Shown here piece by piece: positions 8,180 to 15,836 of a stretch of DNA of 64,000 nucleotides. The stretch covers positions 124,001 to 188,000 of the forward strand of contig NZ_JAMTCF010000010.1 in NCBI RefSeq assembly GCF_024171695.1. The letters are read 5' to 3'. Below the pieces are notes generated by a model. The model did no database searches, was not told where the DNA came from, and saw nothing but the letters and a program-made list of their open reading frames with translations. Both the position numbers and the translations under genes were made by a program. Numbering within the stretch: position 1 is the first letter of the stretch; each line of letters starts with the position of its first letter. Source of the stretch: Actinosynnema pretiosum. Lineage in GTDB: Bacteria > Actinomycetota > Actinomycetes > Mycobacteriales > Pseudonocardiaceae.

Positions 8180-9220
8180 GTGACGACGCGCCTGTGGCTG
8201 CGCAGCGAGGTCCGCCCGACCGAGCAGCGCGCCCCGATCACCCCCGCCGACGCGAAGACCCTGGTCGACGCCGGGACCGAGGTCACCGTCGAGGACTCGC
8301 CCCGGCGGGTCTTCCCCACCGCCGACTACGCCGCCGCGGGCTGCCGCGTCGTCGAGCCGGGCGGGTGGGTCGACGCGCCCCCGGACGTGGTGGTGGTCGG
8401 GCTCAAGGAACTGCCCGACCTGCCCGAGCGGCTGCCGCACCGGCACGTGTTCTTCGGGCACGCCTACAAGGGGCAGCCCGGCGCGCGGGCCCTGCTCGAC
8501 CGGTTCACCGCCGGGGGCGGCGCGCTACTGGACCTGGAGTACCTCACCGACGACGACGGGCGCAGGCTCACCGCCTTCGGCTACTGGGCCGGGTACCTCG
8601 GGGCCGCCCTCACCGTCCTCAACGACCGGGGCGCGCTGCCCGCGCCGCTGCGGCCCACCGGGCGTGCCGAGCTGGACGCCGCCCTGCGCGAGCACGCCGG
8701 GGACGCGCCCACCGCGCTGGTCGTCGGCGCGCTCGGCCGCTGCGGGCGCGGGGCCCGCGACGCGCTCGCCGTCGCCGGGGCCCGCGTCACCGGGTGGGAC
8801 CTGGCCGAGACCCGGAACCTGGACCGCGCCGCGCTGCTCGGGCACGACCTGCTGGTCAACGCCGTCCTGGCCACCGGCCCCGCCGAGCCGCTGCTGCGCC
8901 CCGAGGACCTGGACGCGCCCGGTCGGACCCTGCGCGGCATCGGGGACGTCAGCTGCGACGCGGGCGGACCGTACAACCTGCTGCCCGTGTACGACGAGGT
9001 CACCACCTGGGACGAGCCCGTGCTGCGCCTGCGCGGCGGCGAGCGGCCACTGGACCTGATCGCCATCGACAACCTGCCCTCGCTGCTGGCCGCCGAGTCC
9101 AGCGCCGACTTCTCCCGCGACCTGCTCCCCCACCTGCTCGACCTGGACTCCGGTCCGTGGCGGCGCTGCGCGGAGCGCTTCCACACCACCGTCGCCGCAC
9201 TGGAGGCCGACCTTGTCTGA
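8180..9220 (+). CDS. Saccharopine dehydrogenase, lysine-forming type (LYS1-like)
   Basis: A 346-residue enzyme of the AlaDH/PNT-like saccharopine dehydrogenase family, which interconverts saccharopine with lysine plus 2-oxoglutarate using NAD. Seen: N-terminal substrate block LWLRSEVRPTEQRAPITP, LKELPDLPERLPHRHVFFGHAYKGQ with the conserved Lys and His pair, and a Rossmann stretch ALVVGALGRCGRGARDAL. GTG 8180 is taken because the conserved N-terminus begins there. No Shine-Dalgarno is visible and TTGACG (8144) plus TTGTAC (8165) sit just ahead, so a leaderless mRNA is possible. It overlaps the next gene, the complementary dehydrogenase, by 8 nt. Confidence 0.88.
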   Translation: MTTRLWLRSEVRPTEQRAPITPADAKTLVDAGTEVTVEDSPRRVFPTADYAAAGCRVVEPGGWVDAPPDVVVVGLKELPDLPERLPHRHVFFGHAYKGQPGARALLDRFTAGGGALLDLEYLTDDDGRRLTAFGYWAGYLGAALTVLNDRGALPAPLRPTGRAELDAALREHAGDAPTALVVGALGRCGRGARDALAVAGARVTGWDLAETRNLDRAALLGHDLLVNAVLATGPAEPLLRPEDLDAPGRTLRGIGDVSCDAGGPYNLLPVYDEVTTWDEPVLRLRGGERPLDLIAIDNLPSLLAAESSADFSRDLLPHLLDLDSGPWRRCAERFHTTVAALEADLV

Positions 9221-10367
9221 GCACGTCAACGCCACCCCCGCCTCGGGCCGGGTGCACTGGATCGGCGTCGGGCTGTCCACCGGCGACGGCCTGCGCCAGC
9301 TCGCCCGCGCCGCCCGCGAGGTCCTCGTCTGGGGCCGCACCACCGCCCGCGCCGACCAGCGCGTCGCCGAGCTGGGCCTCACCGGCGCCGTCCTGACCCG
9401 CGCGTACAGCACCGACGCGCTCACCGCCGAGGTCGGGCCCGGCGACGTCGTGGTGTCCATGCTGCCCGCGCCCGAGCACCCCGCCGTGCTGCGCGCGTGC
9501 CTGGAGAAGGGCGCGCACTTCGCCAGCTCCAGCTACCTCTCCCCCGAGGTCGCCGAACTGGCCGCCGACGCCGCCTCGCGCGGCCTGGTCGTGCTCACCG
9601 AGGCCGGGCTCGACCCCGGCTCCGACCACCTGCTCGCCCACGACCTGCTCGACCGGGCCGCCGCCGAGCTCGGCGCCGACACCCCCGCGTCGATCACGTT
9701 CACCTCGTACTGCGGCGGCCTGCCCGCCGTGCCGAACGAGTTCCGCTACCGCTTCAGCTGGGCCCCGCGCAGCGTCCTGACCGCCCTGCTCGGCCGCGCC
9801 CGGTACGTCGAGGACGGCGTCGAGCGGGTCGCCGAGCGGCCGTGGGAGGCCGTGCGCCCGCACGTGCTCGACGGCGAGGAGTTCGAGGTCTACCCCAACC
9901 GGGACAGCGTGCCGTACGTGCGCGCGTACGGCGTGCCCGACGCGTGGCGTCCCGAGGTGTTCATCCGGGGCACGCTCCGCAACAGCGGGTGGAGCGCCGC
10001 GTGGGAGCCGGTGTTCGCCGAGCTGCGCGCCGCCGACGACGCCCGGCTCACCGCGCTCGCGAACGAGCTGGCCGAGCGCTACCCCACCACCCCTGCCGAC
10101 CGGGACCGGGTGGTGCTGGCCGTGGCGCTCCAGGTGCGGGCCGACGACGGGCGGGAGTGGCGCGGGGAGCACGTGCTCGACGTGGTCGGCGACGACACCG
10201 ACAGCGCGATGGCCCGCACCGTGTCCACGACCCTGGCGCGCGGCGTGCTCGACGTCCTGGAGGGCCGCACGGCCGCCGGGACGCACACCGCGACCACCGA
10301 CCCGGAGGCCGCGCGCCGCTGGCTCGGGTACCTGGCCGAGCACGGGGTGCGCTTCACCTCCCGCTGA
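9213..10367 (+). CDS. Saccharopine dehydrogenase, glutamate-forming/reductase type
   Basis: A 384-residue protein of the LYS9-like saccharopine reductase family: VHWIGVGLSTGDGLRQL is the dinucleotide-binding loop, VGPGDVVVSMLPAPEHP and SSSYLSPEVAELAADA are typical blocks, and LTEAGLDPGSDHLLAHD is the family signature. It would convert saccharopine to glutamate and aminoadipate semialdehyde. TTG start overlaps the upstream stop, so both steps of the saccharopine route are made together. In actinomycetes this pair is more plausibly lysine catabolism, or supply of aminoadipate/pipecolate building blocks, than synthesis; direction is inference. A hairpin follows directly. Confidence 0.88.
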   Translation: MSEHVNATPASGRVHWIGVGLSTGDGLRQLARAAREVLVWGRTTARADQRVAELGLTGAVLTRAYSTDALTAEVGPGDVVVSMLPAPEHPAVLRACLEKGAHFASSSYLSPEVAELAADAASRGLVVLTEAGLDPGSDHLLAHDLLDRAAAELGADTPASITFTSYCGGLPAVPNEFRYRFSWAPRSVLTALLGRARYVEDGVERVAERPWEAVRPHVLDGEEFEVYPNRDSVPYVRAYGVPDAWRPEVFIRGTLRNSGWSAAWEPVFAELRAADDARLTALANELAERYPTTPADRDRVVLAVALQVRADDGREWRGEHVLDVVGDDTDSAMARTVSTTLARGVLDVLEGRTAAGTHTATTDPEAARRWLGYLAEHGVRFTSR

Positions 10368-10380
10368 TCTCACCCGTTCG

Positions 10381-10409
10381 AGAGGGGCTCGCGCCGCGCG
10401 GGCCCCTCT
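10381..10409 (+). terminator. Terminator of the saccharopine operon
   Basis: AGAGGGGC (10381-10388) pairs with GCCCCTCT (10402-10409), loop 13 nt, followed by TTGCG. It starts 14 nt after the stop codon. Confidence 0.7.
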
Positions 10410-10471
10410 TGCGCGTTCAGGGGTCGCCGATCGTCATCCGCGTAGGCTTTTCGGGTGAAGGAGGTGCGCCA

Positions 10472-11095
10472 GTGAGCGTGGAGCAACTGCTCGAGACGAT
10501 CCCACCGCTGCTGGTCTACCTGGTGGTCGGACTGGTCATCGGCGTGGAGAGCGTGGGCGTCCCGCTGCCGGGCGAGATCGTGCTCGTGACGGCGGCGCTG
10601 ATGTCCTCGCAGCACGACGAGCTGAGCCCGCTGTGGATCGCGGTGGCCGCGTCGGGCGGGGCGATCGTCGGCGACAGCGTCGGGTACGCGATCGGCAGGC
10701 GCGGCGGGCCCCGGCTGTTCGACTGGGCGGGGCGGCGGTTCCCGAAGCACTTCGGGCCGGCGCACGTGGGGAAGGCTCGGGAGTTCTTCGGCAGGCACGG
10801 GGCGTGGGCGGTGTTCTTCGGGCGGTTCGTGGCGCTGCTGCGCATCCTGGCCGGGCCGCTGGCGGGATCGATGCGCATGGCCTACCCGAAGTTCCTGGCT
10901 GCCAACGCCGGGGGCGGGATCGTGTGGGCGGCGGGGACCACGTACGCGGTGCACTACCTGGGGGTGGTGGCGGAGACGTGGTTGAAGCGGTTCTCGTGGA
11001 TCGGGCTGGTGGTGGCGGTGCTGGCCGGGATCGGGGTGACGCTGCTGGTGCGGCGGAAGCTGAACCGGGGCGTGGAGCCACCCGCGGCGGGGTGA
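10472..11095 (+). CDS. DedA family membrane protein
   Basis: A 207-residue DedA/VTT-domain protein, a family linked to lipid (undecaprenyl phosphate or phospholipid) translocation and membrane homeostasis. Diagnostic parts: early helix LLVYLVVGLVIGVESVGVPLPGEIVLVTAAL with the family E-x-x-x-x-P-x-P-G-E block, SGGAIVGDSVGYAIGRRGG, and the FFGRHGAWAVFFGRFVALLRILAGPLAG block with the conserved Arg residues thought to be functional. About five membrane segments. GTG start with strong GAAGGAGG at 10457-10464. Own transcription unit after a terminator. Confidence 0.92.
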   Translation: MSVEQLLETIPPLLVYLVVGLVIGVESVGVPLPGEIVLVTAALMSSQHDELSPLWIAVAASGGAIVGDSVGYAIGRRGGPRLFDWAGRRFPKHFGPAHVGKAREFFGRHGAWAVFFGRFVALLRILAGPLAGSMRMAYPKFLAANAGGGIVWAAGTTYAVHYLGVVAETWLKRFSWIGLVVAVLAGIGVTLLVRRKLNRGVEPPAAG

Positions 11096-11476
11096 GCGGC
11101 ACGCCTGTCCCCGGTGGTCGGGCGGTGCGGCTCGGGCCGCGCCCGTTCGGCCTGAGGGCTCTCGTGGCCACCTGCGCGGGTGATCACCCTGGCGAGCTCT
11201 TCCGCGCCTCGGGCCTGCTTCGTCCTTCGCGGGGTGTGGGGTTTTTGCTCCGGAGGCTTGGTTTCGGTCAACACTGAAGGAATTATTCCGAATAATTCCC
11301 AGAGGTCGGGGTCTCCCCTCCCCCGGCCTGGCAGCGGGGTCCGGCGAGGGCGCGGGTGTGCCACCACGCCGCAGCCGACCTGCGCGAACAGTCCTCGCCG
11401 CTGCCCCGTCCGGCCGCCCCCGAGGTGCGCCCAAGACACGGCCCGCCGGGGTTCCGGCCGCCCTAGCATCAGCGCT
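11096..11476. other. Intergenic region, no gene seen
   Basis: Between the DedA gene and the STAND regulator. It contains a local AT-rich palindrome (11279-11299) that stands out from the surrounding GC-rich sequence, and at its 3' end a TAGCAT hexamer (11464-11469) in -10 position for the next gene. No coding frame is convincing. Confidence 0.5.
11279..11299. promoter_or_regulatory. AT-rich inverted repeat, possible operator
   Basis: GGAATTATT and AATAATTCC are perfect 9-bp arms around CCG. In this base composition an 18-bp AT-rich palindrome is unlikely by chance. It lies 180 nt upstream of the STAND gene and 180 nt after the DedA gene. Regulator unknown; a terminator role is unlikely because the stem is AT-rich with no T run. 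Confidence 0.5.
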
Positions 11477-13078
11477 GTGGTGGCGTTGTCGGCCGAGCAG
11501 CGGGCGGTGCTGGTCGCGTTGCTGCTCAAGGCGAACCGGGTCGTCCCCGACGTCGAGGTGGCCGCGCGGCTGCCCTCCGGGGACGTTCCGGGCGCGGTGG
11601 CGGGGCTTCGGGACGCGGTGGGCGGGGAGCTCGTGCGGGACGTCGACGGCGGGCGCGTGCTGGCCGTCGGGGACGTGGGGCCGCTCTGGGACCTGGCGTT
11701 GCGCGAGGTGTTCGCCGGGCGGGACGGCGAGGTGCGGGAGCTGGCCAGGCTGGTGCTGGACGGCGGGTCGGTGGTGGTGTCGGGTGGCGCCGGGATCGGC
11801 AAGAGCGCGCTGGTCGACCGGGTGGTCGAGGTGGTGCGGGAGCACTTCCCCGACGGGGTGGTGCGGGTCGGGCCGCGCGGGGAGCTGTCCGGCGCGCGGC
11901 TGCGGGCGCTGGGCGACTCGCGGCGGCGGGTGCTGGTGGTGCTCGACGGGGTTCGCGGGAGCGCGCCGGTGCGGGCGGTGCTGGCCGGGGGCGTTCCGGT
12001 GCTGGCGACCAGCCGGGACGAGTTACCGGACTTGCCGGTGCGCGGCTTCCGGGTGGGGCCGCTGGACGATTCCGGGGCAGAGGCGGTGCTCACGGCGGTG
12101 GCGGGCGGGGCGGTCCGGGGCGCCGCCGAGCTGCTCGAGGTGTGCGGCGGGGTCCCGCTGGCGCTGCGGGTGGCCGGGGGCGTGCTCGGCGGGGCGCCCG
12201 CGCCCGGCGGGCAGGGGTGGTTCGAGCCCGAGGCGCGGTCTCCGGTGGGCGACGTGGTGGCGCGGGCCGAGGCGGTGGTGGGGGCGGGCGCGTGGGCGGC
12301 CTTCCGGCTGCTGTCACTGGTCCCTGGGCCGGACTTCACGCCCAGCGCGGCGGCGGCGCTGGTGGGCGAGTCCAGGGAAGCGGCGTCGGCGCGGCTCGAA
12401 CTGCTCGCCACCGCCGGGCTGCTGGAGCGCTCCTCCCCCGGCCGGTACCGGTTCCACGACCTGGTGCGCGCGCACGCGGTCGACCGGGTCGAGGGCACCG
12501 GCGAGGCCGAGCTGGGGCGGCTGGTCGGGTTCTACCGGGACGCGGCCGGGCGGGCGGCCGACGCGTTCGCGCCGGGGGCGCCGAGGCCGGGGTTCCCCGA
12601 GCGGACCGCCGCGCTCCCCCGGTTCGCGGACGCCGAGCTGGCGGGGCGGTGGTTCGCGGCAGAGCGGGAGAACCTGGTCGCCGCGGCGCTGGTGGCGGGG
12701 GCGCCGGACAGCTGGCGGCTGGGGTGCGCGGTGGCCGGGTTCCTGGTGGCGCGCGGGCACGGCGCGGAGGCGCTCGCGGTGTGCTCGGCGGGGGTGGCCG
12801 ACGCGCGGGCGGCCGGGGACGCGGACGGGGAGGCGGCGGCGCTCGTGGCGCTGGGGCGGGCGCGGGCCGGGACCGGGGACCGGGCGGGGGCGCGGGAGGC
12901 GTTCGGCGGGGCGGTGGCGGTGAGCAGGCCGCAGGGGCTGGTGGTGTGGGAGCTGGAGGCGCTGCTCGGGCTCGGCGCGGTGCTCGGCGACGGGGCCGAG
13001 GGGGCGGCGCGGGTGGCCGAGGCGGTGGAGCTGGCCAGGCGGACCGGGTCGGCGCGGGGCGCGGGGCGTGCCCCGTGA
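11477..13078 (+). CDS. AfsR-like STAND ATPase lacking SARP DNA-binding domain
   Basis: A 533-residue relative of AfsR/SARP-type regulators. The first 60 residues (LSAEQRAVLVALLLKANRVV...) echo only the start of the SARP winged helix, without the rest of the DNA-binding and BTAD domains. An NB-ARC NTPase follows: Walker A GGAGIGKSALVDRV at about residues 103-116, Walker B RVLVVLDGVRG near 156, and a GGVPLALRV block near 224. The C-terminus (about 400-530) is TPR-like but short. It may be a signalling ATPase acting with a separate DNA-binding partner, or a degraded SARP. No Shine-Dalgarno is present; TAGCAT lies 7 nt before GTG 11477, indicating a leaderless transcript. Confidence 0.78.
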   Translation: MVALSAEQRAVLVALLLKANRVVPDVEVAARLPSGDVPGAVAGLRDAVGGELVRDVDGGRVLAVGDVGPLWDLALREVFAGRDGEVRELARLVLDGGSVVVSGGAGIGKSALVDRVVEVVREHFPDGVVRVGPRGELSGARLRALGDSRRRVLVVLDGVRGSAPVRAVLAGGVPVLATSRDELPDLPVRGFRVGPLDDSGAEAVLTAVAGGAVRGAAELLEVCGGVPLALRVAGGVLGGAPAPGGQGWFEPEARSPVGDVVARAEAVVGAGAWAAFRLLSLVPGPDFTPSAAAALVGESREAASARLELLATAGLLERSSPGRYRFHDLVRAHAVDRVEGTGEAELGRLVGFYRDAAGRAADAFAPGAPRPGFPERTAALPRFADAELAGRWFAAERENLVAAALVAGAPDSWRLGCAVAGFLVARGHGAEALAVCSAGVADARAAGDADGEAAALVALGRARAGTGDRAGAREAFGGAVAVSRPQGLVVWELEALLGLGAVLGDGAEGAARVAEAVELARRTGSARGAGRAP

Positions 13079-13085
13079 GCGGGGG

Positions 13086-13712
13086 TCAGCCGGTGGCGCG
13101 GGGCGGTTCGGCCAGGTGCTCGGCCAGGGCGCGCATGGTGGCGCCGAACAGCTGGGCGTTGCCGGGGGCCGCGTTGACGCCCCGGTTCGACGGGTGCGGG
13201 CCGACGAGCACCAGCAGGTCGGGGCGGCGCGGGCGGACCCTGGACCAGCCGTCCTCGGCGGCGCGGCCCAGCAGCACCACGGCCTCCAGCGCGGGCAGCA
13301 GGCGCAGCAGCTCACCGGTCCAGCGGACCGCCCTGGCGCGCTCCCCCGCCGTGGAGTTGTCCTTGACCGTGGGGAACGGGCAGACGTTCCAGTGCAGGCA
13401 CTGGGCGACGTCGATGCCGAGGTAGGCGTAGGCGGCGTGGGCCCTGGCGGCGGTGGGGTCGTCGTTCTCGATGCTGAGCAGGCCGGAACCGCCGGTGCCC
13501 GCCTTCGCCCTCGGACCGGGGTTGTCGAGCAGGACCAGGGCGCGGGCGCGCACCCCGCCGAAGCTCGGGTCGGGGTACGGGACCGCGCCGGGGTCCAGGC
13601 CCTCGGCGGCGGCGATCCGGTCGGCGAGCGCCACCAGCGGGGCGACGTGGGGCTCGCTCAGGCGGGTGCGCTTGGCCGCGACGACGGCGGGGTCGGCGTT
13701 GGCGCGTTCCAC
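13086..13712 (-). CDS. Uracil-DNA glycosylase superfamily protein
   Basis: A 208-residue protein matching the UDG fold: ALVLLDNPGPRAKAG at the position of motif A, HWNVCPFPT, VVLLGRAAEDGW and the DNA-intercalation motif region VGPHPSNRGVN (motif B). Enzymes of this group remove uracil or related bases from DNA; motif A departs from the classic GQDPYH, so it belongs to an atypical family and activity is unproven. GTG 13712 is chosen because AGGAGG lies 7 nt ahead; an in-frame extension to 13766 has no such site. Convergent with the STAND gene, 7 nt apart, and divergent from the broken GntR gene. Confidence 0.82.
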   Translation of the reverse strand: MERANADPAVVAAKRTRLSEPHVAPLVALADRIAAAEGLDPGAVPYPDPSFGGVRARALVLLDNPGPRAKAGTGGSGLLSIENDDPTAARAHAAYAYLGIDVAQCLHWNVCPFPTVKDNSTAGERARAVRWTGELLRLLPALEAVVLLGRAAEDGWSRVRPRRPDLLVLVGPHPSNRGVNAAPGNAQLFGATMRALAEHLAEPPRATG

Positions 13713-13821
13713 GGGGTGCCTCCTGGGGTGGGGGCGTCCAGTCAGCCACACCGGGCGGTCCGGCACACCCGACTTCTGCGGTGCGCGGTGGTGGTTTCCG
13801 TGCCTGCCTCCGCCCGGTCGC

Positions 13822-13847
13822 CCTTGCGCGCTTGCTTGCGCGCAAGG
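13822..13847. promoter_or_regulatory. Inverted repeat upstream of the GntR gene
   Basis: CCTTGCGCGC and GCGCGCAAGG form perfect 10-bp arms around TTGCTT; the site also reads as two direct TTGCGCGC copies. It lies 15 nt before the GTG of the GntR gene and between divergent genes, which suits an autoregulatory operator. Inference only. Confidence 0.5.
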
Positions 13848-13861
13848 CGCGGGCTCGGCCC

Positions 13862-14412
13862 GTGACGGTCGCCGGTTCGGCGTCCCGGCGCGCGCACGAC
13901 CTGGTCAGGCGGGAGATCCTGGACGGGGTGCCGCGCGGCGGGCAGCTGCTCAGCGAGGTCGACCTGGCCGCCCGGCTCGGGGTCAGCCGCACGCTCGTGC
14001 ACGAGGCGTTCCTGCGGCTGGCGGCCGAGGACTTCCTGGAGCTGCTGCCCCGGCGCGGGGCGCTCGTGGTGGCCGTGCCGCCCCCCCCGAGGCGCGGGAC
14101 ATCCTGGACGTGCGGCACGCGCTGGAGCTCGCCTCCGTGCGGCGGCTCGCGGCCGGGCCCGCCGAGGCCAGGGAGGCGTTCGCCGAGGCGGTCGTGGAGG
14201 TGCTGGAGCGGCAGGAGCGGTGCGCCCTGGAGCGGGACCTGCGCGGGTTCGCGGCGGCCGACCTGGAGCGGTTGACCGTGCTGGTCGAGGAGCACCGGGG
14301 GTTGCGCGGGCTGGTGGTGGGCGGGGACGTGGCGGGGTTCGACTCGGCGCTGCTCGCCCACCTCGCCGGGACCCACGACGTGGCCTTCGGGCTCGCTCCC
14401 CCGCAACGCTGA
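13862..14412 (+). pseudogene. GntR-family regulator, frameshifted and shortened
   Basis: Frame one encodes a GntR winged helix (SRRAHDLVRREILDGVPRGG, SEVDLAARLGVSRTLVHEAF, LRLAAEDFLELLPRRGALVV) up to a run of eight C at 14081-14088, where the reading frame breaks. The FCD effector domain continues in another frame (EARDILDVRHALELASVRRLA...). Adding one C would restore one frame. The FCD part also appears to lack the metal-binding D-x-x-x-H segment normally found after AADL, so this is more than a single-base error. It precedes the MFS gene by 42 nt and was presumably its repressor. A sequencing error in the C run is possible but would not explain the shortened FCD. Confidence 0.7.
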
Positions 14413-14454
14413 CCCAGGCCCCCGCCCACCCCGCTCCACCGGAGGACCAGGCAC

Positions 14455-15672
14455 GTGACAGCGCAGGCGCAGGTGCGGCACGCCCCGACCCGGACCGGCT
14501 CGCGGGACTGGCGGCGGGTGGCCGCCGCCATGGCCGTGATCGGCTGGGGCGGCAACCAGTTCACGCCGCTGCTGCTGGTGTACCGGGACCGGGCGGGGTA
14601 CTCGCAGCTCGACGTGGACGTGTTCCTCGGCGGGTACGTGGTCGGGCTGGTCCCCGGACTGCTGGTGGCGGCGGCGCTGTCGGACCGGCGCGGGCGGCGG
14701 CCGGTGCTGGCGGGCGGGGTGTGGACGTCGCTGCTCGGGAGCCTGCTGCTGGCGGCCGGGCCGGTGCTCGGGTACGCGGGGATCTTCGCGGGGCGCGCGC
14801 TGAGCGGGGTCGCGGTCGGGGTGGCGATGGCGGTGGGCACGGCCTGGGTGAGCGAGCTGGCCGCCGCCGATCCGGCGCTCGCGCCGGGGACCGGGGCGCG
14901 GCGGGCGACGGTGTGGTTGACCTGCGGGTTCGCGCTGGGGCCCGCGTCGGCCGGGTTGCTGGCGCAGTTCGCCGAGCCCGCGCTGGTGCTGCCGTACGCG
15001 GTGCACGCGGTGCTGTGCCTGCCGGTGCTGCGGTGGGTGCTCGCGGCGCGGCGGGCCGAGACCGGTGGCCGGTCGCGGGCGCCGTTGTGGCGGGCGCTGC
15101 GGGTCCCGGCGGCCGGGCACCGGCGGTTCGTGCGGGTGGTGCTGCCGATGGCGCCGTGGATCTTCGGGTCGGCCGGGATCGCCTACGCGATCGTGCCGCA
15201 GCAGGTCGGCGGCGAGGTGGGCGGGTGGGCGCTGCTGCACGCGGTGGGGCTGACCGTGGCCACGCTCGGCACGGGGGTGCTCGTGCAGCCGCTGGCGCGG
15301 CGGTTGGACAGCGCGTCGACGGCGCGGGCCGTGGTGGTGTCGATGCTGGTGATGGTGGCCGGGGTGGCGCTGGCTGCGGTGACGGCGCAGACGCGCTCGC
15401 CGTGGCTGGCGGTCGGGGCGGCGCTGCTGCTGGGCGGGGCGTACGGGATCGCGGTGGTGTCGGGGCTGCTGGAGGTGCAGCGGATCGCCGGGCCGGGTGA
15501 GCTGGCCGGGTTGACCGGGGTGTACTACGCGCTGGCGTACGCCGGGTTCCTGCTGCCCGCGCTGCTGGCGGCGCTGAGCGGGCGATTCGGGTACCCGGCG
15601 ACGCTGGGGGTGGTGGCGCTAGTGTGCCCTGGGTGCGCGTCGGGGTGGTCGAAGCACCTGCCGCAGCAGTGA
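14455..15672 (+). CDS. MFS transporter
   Basis: A 405-residue major facilitator with about 12 helices. Motif A is present as ALSDRRGRRPVL after helix 2, and the helix 4-5 region LSGVAVGVAMAVGTAWVSELA is typical of drug or metabolite exporters. Substrate unknown. GTG start with GGAGG at 14441-14445. It sits directly behind the broken GntR regulator, so its control may now be constitutive. The last 20 residues (CPGCASGWSKHLPQQ) are Cys-containing and hydrophilic, unusual but plausible as a cytosolic tail. Confidence 0.87.
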   Translation: MTAQAQVRHAPTRTGSRDWRRVAAAMAVIGWGGNQFTPLLLVYRDRAGYSQLDVDVFLGGYVVGLVPGLLVAAALSDRRGRRPVLAGGVWTSLLGSLLLAAGPVLGYAGIFAGRALSGVAVGVAMAVGTAWVSELAAADPALAPGTGARRATVWLTCGFALGPASAGLLAQFAEPALVLPYAVHAVLCLPVLRWVLAARRAETGGRSRAPLWRALRVPAAGHRRFVRVVLPMAPWIFGSAGIAYAIVPQQVGGEVGGWALLHAVGLTVATLGTGVLVQPLARRLDSASTARAVVVSMLVMVAGVALAAVTAQTRSPWLAVGAALLLGGAYGIAVVSGLLEVQRIAGPGELAGLTGVYYALAYAGFLLPALLAALSGRFGYPATLGVVALVCPGCASGWSKHLPQQ

Positions 15673-15755
15673 GAACCGGACAAATCCCCTTGCGTGGCAA
15701 CGGCTTCCCGAACCCTGTGACGATTCGCACGCACAGGTGGGATGATCCTCACAGC

Positions 15756-15761
15756 TAAAAT
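15756..15761 (+). promoter_or_regulatory. Possible -10 box (TAAAAT)
   Basis: TAAAAT stands out in GC-rich DNA 75 nt before the next MFS gene. No good -35 is visible 17 nt upstream (ACAGGT region), so the call is weak. Confidence 0.3.
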
Positions 15762-15836
15762 CGTTTCAACCCCCAACGAACACCGGCCGCCGGTCAGCGC
15801 CGACACGGGCCCACGTCCCCTGGAGAACCCAGCCCC

